A DNA stretch of 11,068 nucleotides, taken from the NCBI GenBank assembly GCA_019309815.1, contig JAFDFO010000068.1:1-11068 (forward strand), given 5' to 3'. Each line of letters begins with the position of its first letter. Position 1 is the stretch's first letter. The DNA is from Deltaproteobacteria bacterium (lineage in GTDB: Bacteria > Desulfobacterota > Desulfobacteria > Desulfobacterales > C00003060). Positions 1 to 4,240 of this stretch are shown one piece after another. The notes under the pieces were generated by a model, which worked only from the letters and a program-made list of their open reading frames with translations, did no database searches and was not told the origin of the DNA. The translations under genes and the position numbers were made by a program.

Positions 1-962
1 TTGATGATATGATCATAAGCCGCCAGGGCCGCCTTAGCCCCTTCACCGGCTGCAACAACAACCTGCTTGAAGGGAACATCGGTGACATCCCCGCAAGCAA
101 AAACGCCGGCGACACCTGTACGGCACCTGGAATCTACAACAATTTCTCCCTTTTGATTCGTTTGCAAGCTGTCCACGAACAACTCGGAGTTGGGCATGAG
201 CCCGATTTCTATCATGACGCCCTGCACATCAAGCATTCGCCCTTCTCCGGTTGTGAGTGACTCTATCTCGACTGCCTCAACTCCAGAATCGCCGACAATC
301 CGAAGAATTTCGTGTTCAGTGAGAATTTCAACGTTGGGTGAATGTGCCACCTTGTCCTGCAGTATCGGATCACCTGTCAGGGGCGTCAAAGAGACCACGT
401 ATACCTGTTGAGCAACCTTTACAAGATCCAGGGCTGCCTCCAGGGCCGAGTTCCCGCCCCCTGCCACGGCAACGTCAAGTCCTGCAAACAACGGGGCGTC
501 ACAGGTCGAACAGTACGACACTCCCATGCCGAGAAATTCTTTTTCTCCTGGCACGTCCAGTAGCCGATGGCGCTTTCCCGTTGCAACAATCACTGTCCTG
601 CCAAGATAAGTCTTTTTTTCTTTTGTAATTACCTTTTTTATCTTGCCTGCGATTTCTGCGGCCTTCACCTCCACCCCCACGAGCTTTTCTACTTCGTACT
701 TGGTTACATGCTCCTCAAACTTGGCAATGAGATCGGCCGCGTCTACATGGCTGAAACCGAGGTAATTATCCACGTCATAGGTCCAGGTTACTTGTCCCCC
801 TATGTCTTTGCTGATAAACACAGTCCTGAGAACCTTGCGCGCGGCATAGATTGCCGCACTCAGCCCAGCCGGGCCACCCCCAATAATGATCACGTCGTAA
901 AGGGAGTCAGCCGATTCCGATTTATTTCCCAGCCTCTTGTTCAACTCGCCGGTGGTCTCCAA
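1..962 (-). CDS. AhpF/TrxB-like NAD(P)H:disulfide flavoprotein reductase, cut by window edge
   Basis: A cytoplasmic FAD enzyme that would pass NAD(P)H electrons to a thioredoxin or glutaredoxin disulfide. In order, the sequence shows an FAD-binding YDVIIIGGGPAG from about base 899, a redox-active SYCSTCDAP near 518-492, a nucleotide-binding AGGGNSALEAA near 459-427, and a C-terminal FAD motif, GVFACGDVTD, with VPFKQVVAAGEGAKAALAAY ending at the window edge. Only the last few residues should be missing. The HRRxxxRA signature of NADPH-specific TrxB is absent, and the stretch with LQDKV reads more like AhpF, which suggests NADH use (inference). No ATG lies between the in-frame stop at 983-981 and the FAD motif. 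TTG at 962 or TTG at 944 are the only plausible starts, neither with a strong ribosome binding site. The residues after TTG962 (LETTGELNKRLG) are the tail of a glutaredoxin domain, so the present start probably lies inside what was once a longer fusion protein. Confidence 0.85.
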   Translation of the reverse strand, partial: METTGELNKRLGNKSESADSLYDVIIIGGGPAGLSAAIYAARKVLRTVFISKDIGGQVTWTYDVDNYLGFSHVDAADLIAKFEEHVTKYEVEKLVGVEVKAAEIAGKIKKVITKEKKTYLGRTVIVATGKRHRLLDVPGEKEFLGMGVSYCSTCDAPLFAGLDVAVAGGGNSALEAALDLVKVAQQVYVVSLTPLTGDPILQDKVAHSPNVEILTEHEILRIVGDSGVEAVEIESLTTGEGRMLDVQGVMIEIGLMPNSELFVDSLQTNQKGEIVVDSRCRTGVAGVFACGDVTDVPFKQVVVAAGEGAKAALAAYDHII

Positions 963-980
963 ATGGACAAGATCATTGTA

Positions 981-1064
981 TCAACCAATCGGTTCACAGA
1001 GGAAGGACCTCGCCTTTACGCAGAAAGGGCACCCCTCCGCGGAGTACACGGTTACGTTTGCTAT
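981..1064 (-). pseudogene. Remnant of an N-terminal glutaredoxin domain of the flavoprotein
   Basis: This is in the same frame as the flavoprotein. It reads IANVTVYSAEGCPFCVKA, then RSFLCEPIG, a TGA stop at 983-981, and YNDLVHLETTGELNKRLG running into the reductase. From memory, the start aligns residue for residue with E. coli Grx3 (MANVEIY...CPYC), with the CPFC active site in place. Three lesions are visible. The expected ATG is ATA (1064-1062), although a Shine-Dalgarno-like AAGG lies six bases upstream. About 37 residues between the active site and the C-terminal IGG motif are missing, including the cis-proline TVP loop. The second glycine of IGG is TGA, one base from GGA. I read this as a decayed domain of an ancestral Grx-AhpF/TrxR fusion. 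GTG at 1049 could start a short peptide, but it would not fold as a glutaredoxin. Sequencing or assembly error is an alternative. Confidence 0.65.
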
Positions 1065-1122
1065 CTCTTACCTTACCCCTCTTTTCCTGTTTCTCGATAA
1101 AAAGAACCGCTGACGGACAGAC

Positions 1123-1389
1123 TCAAGCTTCCACTTCGGAGCTCTGGTCAAGGCATTTCAGCGCAAGTTCGACACGATCGGGTTCAAAACCCACCATCAC
1201 GTCACCGCATACGGATATGACAGGGACTCTGAGGGCACCGCCCGATATCTCTCGCATTTCCTCGAGTGCTGCTTTGTCTTTCGTTACGTCGTAGGCGGTG
1301 AACGCAATCCCCTTCTTGGCAAGGAACTCCTTTGCCTGTTTGCAATGAGGTCAGGTGGAGGTGGTGTATATCCTTACTTCCTCACTCAC
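1123..1389 (-). CDS. Glutaredoxin-like selenoprotein (UxxC), TGA read as selenocysteine
   Basis: An 88-residue glutaredoxin-fold thiol/selenol oxidoreductase, visible only if the TGA at 1353-1351 is read through. The N-terminus is VSEEVRIYTTSTUPHCKQAK; Sec13 and Cys16 take the place of a CPHC active site. The rest is a complete domain, including FLAKKGIAFTAYDV, the cis-proline loop LRVPVISV (Pro56) and the C-terminal helix region VGFEPDRVELALKCL. The start is GTG with a strong AGGGGG Shine-Dalgarno five bases upstream (1400-1395); the stop is TGA at 1125-1123. The CGHC paralogue at 7902-8153 has cysteine at the aligned position (YTLSTCGHCKATKKFL). A SECIS-like hairpin follows the TGA. The gene lies between a rubredoxin relic and the flavoprotein, a plausible electron donor. 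A nonsense-mutated ordinary glutaredoxin is the alternative, but the intact frame after the TGA and the exact placement at the catalytic residue argue against it. Confidence 0.82.
1318..1353 (-). promoter_or_regulatory. Putative bacterial SECIS element for the UGA at codon 13
   Basis: The UGA occupies 1353-1351. After 14 nt a hairpin forms: GGCAA (1336-1332), bulged A1331, GG (1330-1329), apical loop AGUU (1328-1325), then CC and UUGCC (1324-1318). It has seven base pairs, one bulged base and a G-U in the loop. Bacterial SECIS elements lie inside the coding region just downstream of the UGA, with a short upper stem, a bulged nucleotide and a guanine in the loop recognised by SelB; E. coli fdhF has a similar spacing. 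The stem is seen in the sequence; its function is inferred. Confidence 0.65.
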
Positions 1390-1433
1390 AGAAACCCCCT
1401 TTGTACAAAGATGGTCAAGTCTCAAGACTTATA

Positions 1434-1559
1434 CTATTCTTTTTCAAACTGGTCCTTGGTGGCATCGCATATGGGACAAGTCCAATCATCAGGCAGGTCT
1501 TCAAACTTCGTGCCCGGATCAACCCCGTTCTCCGACACTGTACATACATAACGGTCCAT
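1434..1559 (-). CDS. Truncated rubredoxin (41 aa, three of four cysteines)
   Basis: This is recognisably a rubredoxin, normally a small cytoplasmic electron carrier with one iron held by four cysteines. It begins MDRYVCTV and continues SENGVDPGTKFEDLPDDW and TCPICDATKDQFEKE. The second knuckle (Cys28, Cys31) is intact, but the first keeps only Cys6. From memory, alignment with Desulfovibrio rubredoxin shows an exact 11-residue gap that removes the second cysteine and the GYxYDP segment. The ATG at 1559 has an AAGGAGG Shine-Dalgarno ten bases upstream, so the gene may still be translated. It sits 44 bases before the selenoglutaredoxin and 54 bases after gap. With three cysteines it should not form a normal Fe(SCys)4 site. 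It may be a relic, an assembly deletion or a repurposed peptide. Confidence 0.7.
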   Translation of the reverse strand: MDRYVCTVSENGVDPGTKFEDLPDDWTCPICDATKDQFEKE

Positions 1560-1613
1560 GATTCCTGTGCCTCCTTTCGTGTAAAGTATTTCCTTCTAAA
1601 ACAGTGTTCTGAT

Positions 1614-2624
1614 TCATAAACCTTTCGAAGCCATAAAATTGGCCAAATCAGCCACGCGGCAGGAATAACCCCATTCGTTGTCGTACCACGTCACGACCTT
1701 GGCCAGCTTGCCTTGCAGGACGTGGGTAAAGGCCATGTCTATGATGGAGGAATGCGGGTTACCCTTGAAATCCATAGAGACCAGCCCTTCTTCTTCACAG
1801 GCCATGATCCCCTTCAATGAGGTTCTAGCTGCCTTCTTCAAGGTGGCCCGTAACTCCTTAGTATCGGTCTTTTTCTTCAACAGGGCCACAAAATCGACCA
1901 CTGACACGGTCGGAGTCGGCACCCGCAATGAGTACCCGTCAAAACGGCCGGCCAGCTCGGGCACAACCAGGGCCATGGCCTTAGCTGCTCCAGTGGTAGT
2001 GGGGATGATATTCTGACCCGCCGACCGGGCCCGGCGCAGGTCCTTGTGAGCCAGGTCCAGGATACGCTGGTCTGTGGTATATGAATGCACTGTTGTCATC
2101 AGGGCATTCTCTATGCCGAAGGCCTTGTGAATAACCAAGGCCGGCGGAGCCAGACAGTTAGTTGTGCAGGAGGCATTGGAGACGATGTGGTGTTTCTTGG
2201 CGCGGTAGGCCCTGTGGTTGACCCCCATGACCACCGTCAAGTCTTCCTCCTTGGCCGGAGCGCTGATGATGACCTTCTTGGCGCCGGCCTCGAGGTGCGC
2301 CGAGGCCTTAGGCCCGGTTACAAAAAGACCGGTGCTCTCGACGACAATATCCACGCCTACATCATCCCAGGGAATCTCCGCGGGATCCCGGAGGGCGAAG
2401 TTCTTGATCGCCTTCCCGTTGATCATGAAGCCGTCCCCTTTGGCCTCCACTTTTCCGTCAAAGCGTCCGTAGTTTGAGTCATATTTGAACAGGTGGACGT
2501 TGGTTTCCACGTCAAAAAGATCGTTAATAGCCACGACCTGGAGGGCTTTGGGGTGCCTTTCCAGGACAGCTTTCAAGACCTGGCGGCCGACACGGCCGAA
2601 ACCGTTTATGCCGAGGCGAACCAT
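1614..2624 (-). CDS. gap: Type I glyceraldehyde-3-phosphate dehydrogenase
   Basis: A cytoplasmic homotetramer (family knowledge) that oxidises glyceraldehyde-3-phosphate with phosphate and NAD(P)+ to 1,3-bisphosphoglycerate. The 336 residues match the usual length. Visible features are the Rossmann start LGINGFGRVGRQ, AINDLFD (residues 32-38, whose acidic residue favours NAD+), the active site SNASCTTNCLAP with catalytic Cys153, His180 in TTVHSYT, IIPTTTGAAKA, RVPTPTVSVVDF, and the C-terminal WYDNEWGYSCRVADL. The start has an AAAGGAGG Shine-Dalgarno four bases upstream (2636-2629). Only 14 bases separate it from the GAF gene, so it is probably cotranscribed with GAF and the ArsC fusion. GAPDH genes occur in some ars operons, where the enzyme makes 1-arseno-3-phosphoglycerate for export by ArsJ. 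Nothing in this sequence separates that role from glycolysis. Confidence 0.96.
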   Translation of the reverse strand: MVRLGINGFGRVGRQVLKAVLERHPKALQVVAINDLFDVETNVHLFKYDSNYGRFDGKVEAKGDGFMINGKAIKNFALRDPAEIPWDDVGVDIVVESTGLFVTGPKASAHLEAGAKKVIISAPAKEEDLTVVMGVNHRAYRAKKHHIVSNASCTTNCLAPPALVIHKAFGIENALMTTVHSYTTDQRILDLAHKDLRRARSAGQNIIPTTTGAAKAMALVVPELAGRFDGYSLRVPTPTVSVVDFVALLKKKTDTKELRATLKKAARTSLKGIMACEEEGLVSMDFKGNPHSSIIDMAFTHVLQGKLAKVVTWYDNEWGYSCRVADLANFMASKGL

Positions 2625-2638
2625 GGTTCCTCCTTTAG

Positions 2639-3187
2639 TTAATTATCGTCCAGGCGATACTTATGAGCTATCGCAAGGTCATAATCGGTTTGCAACGCTT
2701 CATGGAGCCTGGCGTTTTCCAAGGCAATTGCACTTAAACTCGCAACCGCTTCTATGAACTTGATTTCCTGCTCGCCGAATTCACGGATCCTGGTAGTATA
2801 AAGCTTCAACACCCCCATGGCCCTATTTCCCACCATGAGCGGAACGGCAAGCACGGACTGGACCCCCTCTACCTCGGCCCCGGACTGGAGATCTTCGTCG
2901 CTCCGGGCATCCTTGAGGTGGATGATCTTGCCTTTGAGGGCTCTCCGATCGGCCTGGCTCTCTTTGACCAAAATGGGGCCTTTACAAACGCAACCGTCGG
3001 ATAGTCCATGGAGCGCCCCCAAGCGAAGCGTCTTCCTTCGTGTATCTAGCAGCTTGATGGAGCAAGCCTTAACGTCCAGGGCCTTGGCCAAAGATCTGAC
3101 AATCTCTTCCAAGACCCGGCACGGATCCAAAGAAGCATTGATAACTCGAGCCACGTCATAGAGCGCGGCAAAATAGTCACACTTCAT
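2639..3187 (-). CDS. Single-domain GAF protein
   Basis: This 182-residue protein is almost entirely one GAF domain, a small-molecule-binding fold used for sensing. The sequence shows an N-terminal helix (YFAALYDVARVINASLDPCR), a central ACSIKLLD strand, the AVPLMVGNRAMGVLKLYT pair of strands typical of the fold near residues 114-131, and a closing amphipathic helix (FIEAVASLSAIALENARL). No kinase, cyclase or DNA-binding domain is attached. A C-x-C pair (Cys66, Cys68) lies in the loop over the predicted pocket; I do not know whether it binds a metal or is redox-active. Its ATG overlaps the stop of the ArsC fusion by four bases (ATGA), with GAGG upstream, so translation is coupled. It could sense the condition that the neighbouring enzymes respond to; the ligand is unknown. 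Confidence 0.88.
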   Translation of the reverse strand: MKCDYFAALYDVARVINASLDPCRVLEEIVRSLAKALDVKACSIKLLDTRRKTLRLGALHGLSDGCVCKGPILVKESQADRRALKGKIIHLKDARSDEDLQSGAEVEGVQSVLAVPLMVGNRAMGVLKLYTTRIREFGEQEIKFIEAVASLSAIALENARLHEALQTDYDLAIAHKYRLDDN

Positions 3188-4167
3188 AACTCACCTCTTC
3201 CTGCGAGTTCCTCTATTAGTCTTCTAACCCTTCCCTCTACCTCATCCCTTACCCCACGCATGACTTCGATCGATTTCCCGGCAGGGTCCTGCAAATCCCA
3301 GTCCTGATGCGTCGCACCCGGAAAGGCGGGACATGCGACTTCACAGCCCATGGAGATGACTAACTCCGGTGTCCCATGACGGACAGCATCCTCGATGAAC
3401 TTCGGCCTTCGATAGGCCACATCTATCCCTTTTTCTGCCATGACCTGTTCCATAACAGCATTGATCTCTTCGGCGGGTGCGCTCCCGCCGCTTTCAACCT
3501 CGATCTTGTCCCCGGCATAGTACTGAGTAAAAGCACCGGCCATTTGACTCCTGCAGGCGTTTTCCGTGCAGACGAAGAGAACCTTCTTCCTGTTCAAAAA
3601 AGGCGTCACAGACTCCTTTGCCATTGCCCTTGCATCCTCAAGTGCTGTGGAGTGGTCAGATATCTCTCCTGCCTTTTCGATCTTTCTGTAGAGGAGGCTT
3701 CCACCAAAGCTTGCGCCGACTGCATCAAAGAAGTACTTGGCTGTCAGTTCCACGCCGTCAAAGAGGTTTTGCCCTTTTGTTGCGCCCACAGAAAACAGCA
3801 GACCGCGCCGCCATTTCCTTCCGGGGTCAACGAGCTTGTGTACGTATTTCCTGGCCCAAAGGGTTTGAGATCGGTCGATGAGGGACTTCAACTGGGCCGT
3901 GGGACCATAGAAGAAGACCGGGGTAGCCATCACGATGATGTCAGCCTGACGAAGCATTGGAAATATCTGCTGCATCTCGTCATCAACAGCACAAAATCCC
4001 TTTTCTTCACAGTTGCCGCATTCTATACAAGGGGCAACTTTCACTAGGCTTGCGTGCAGACGATGTACATGTGCCCCGAGCCTTTCGGCTTCATCCATGA
4101 ATGCGGAGAGCAAAATGCTGGTGTTTCCCTTGAGACGCGGGCTCCCCTGAAGACCAAGAACAAACAT
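3184..4167 (-). CDS. Iron-sulfur flavoprotein / ArsC-type arsenate reductase fusion
   Basis: A 327-residue protein with two domains. Residues 1 to about 188 are an NAD(P)H-dependent FMN reductase-like flavodoxin fold: GSPRLKGNTS phosphate loop at 8-17, C47-x2-C50-x2-C53-x5-C59 as in iron-sulfur flavoproteins, and ATPVFFYGPTAQLKSLIDR at 81-99. Residues from about 193 to the end are a low-molecular-weight phosphatase fold of the ArsC class: P-loop CTENACRSQMA with nucleophile Cys200, Cys205 and Arg206; a second redox region, MGCEVACPAFPG, with Cys275 and Cys279; and the DP loop in WDLQDPAGKS. ArsC reduces arsenate to arsenite through a cysteine cascade that normally ends at thioredoxin. Here the flavin/Fe-S half might supply the electrons within one polypeptide (inference). 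The ATG at 4167 follows AAGGGGTG. It is the first gene of the arsC-GAF-gap unit. A tyrosine phosphatase is less likely, given the two extra cysteines. Confidence 0.88.
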   Translation of the reverse strand: MFVLGLQGSPRLKGNTSILLSAFMDEAERLGAHVHRLHASLVKVAPCIECGNCEEKGFCAVDDEMQQIFPMLRQADIIVMATPVFFYGPTAQLKSLIDRSQTLWARKYVHKLVDPGRKWRRGLLFSVGATKGQNLFDGVELTAKYFFDAVGASFGGSLLYRKIEKAGEISDHSTALEDARAMAKESVTPFLNRKKVLFVCTENACRSQMAGAFTQYYAGDKIEVESGGSAPAEEINAVMEQVMAEKGIDVAYRRPKFIEDAVRHGTPELVISMGCEVACPAFPGATHQDWDLQDPAGKSIEVMRGVRDEVEGRVRRLIEELAGRGEL

Positions 4168-4200
4168 GAAAGGATATCACCCCTTACGAAAAACAGCTGA

Positions 4201-4220
4201 TGTCATAATTAAACATGACA
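4201..4220 (-). promoter_or_regulatory. Inverted repeat ahead of the ArsC fusion, possible operator
   Basis: TGTCAT and ATGACA, perfect 6-base complements separated by eight A/T-rich bases, lie in the 73-base gap between the copA stop and the ArsC-fusion start, about 34 bases before that ATG. The position suits a repressor site over a promoter for the arsC-GAF-gap unit. I found no convincing -35/-10 pair and cannot assign a regulator family. Confidence 0.3.
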
Positions 4221-4240
4221 AATCAACATGAATGCCCAAT

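Noticed and set aside
981..983. Second in-frame TGA, read as another selenocysteine in the Grx-flavoprotein frame
   Set aside because: It falls on the second Gly of the conserved IGG motif, not on a redox residue, is one base from GGA, and lies in a domain that also has a large deletion and no ATG. A nonsense change fits better.
3376..4047. Long plus-strand open frame of 223 codons opposite the ArsC fusion
   Set aside because: It has no recognisable domain and lies antisense to a clear two-domain protein. The same holds for the long plus-strand frames over gap and copA and for the frame at 567-1100 opposite the flavoprotein.
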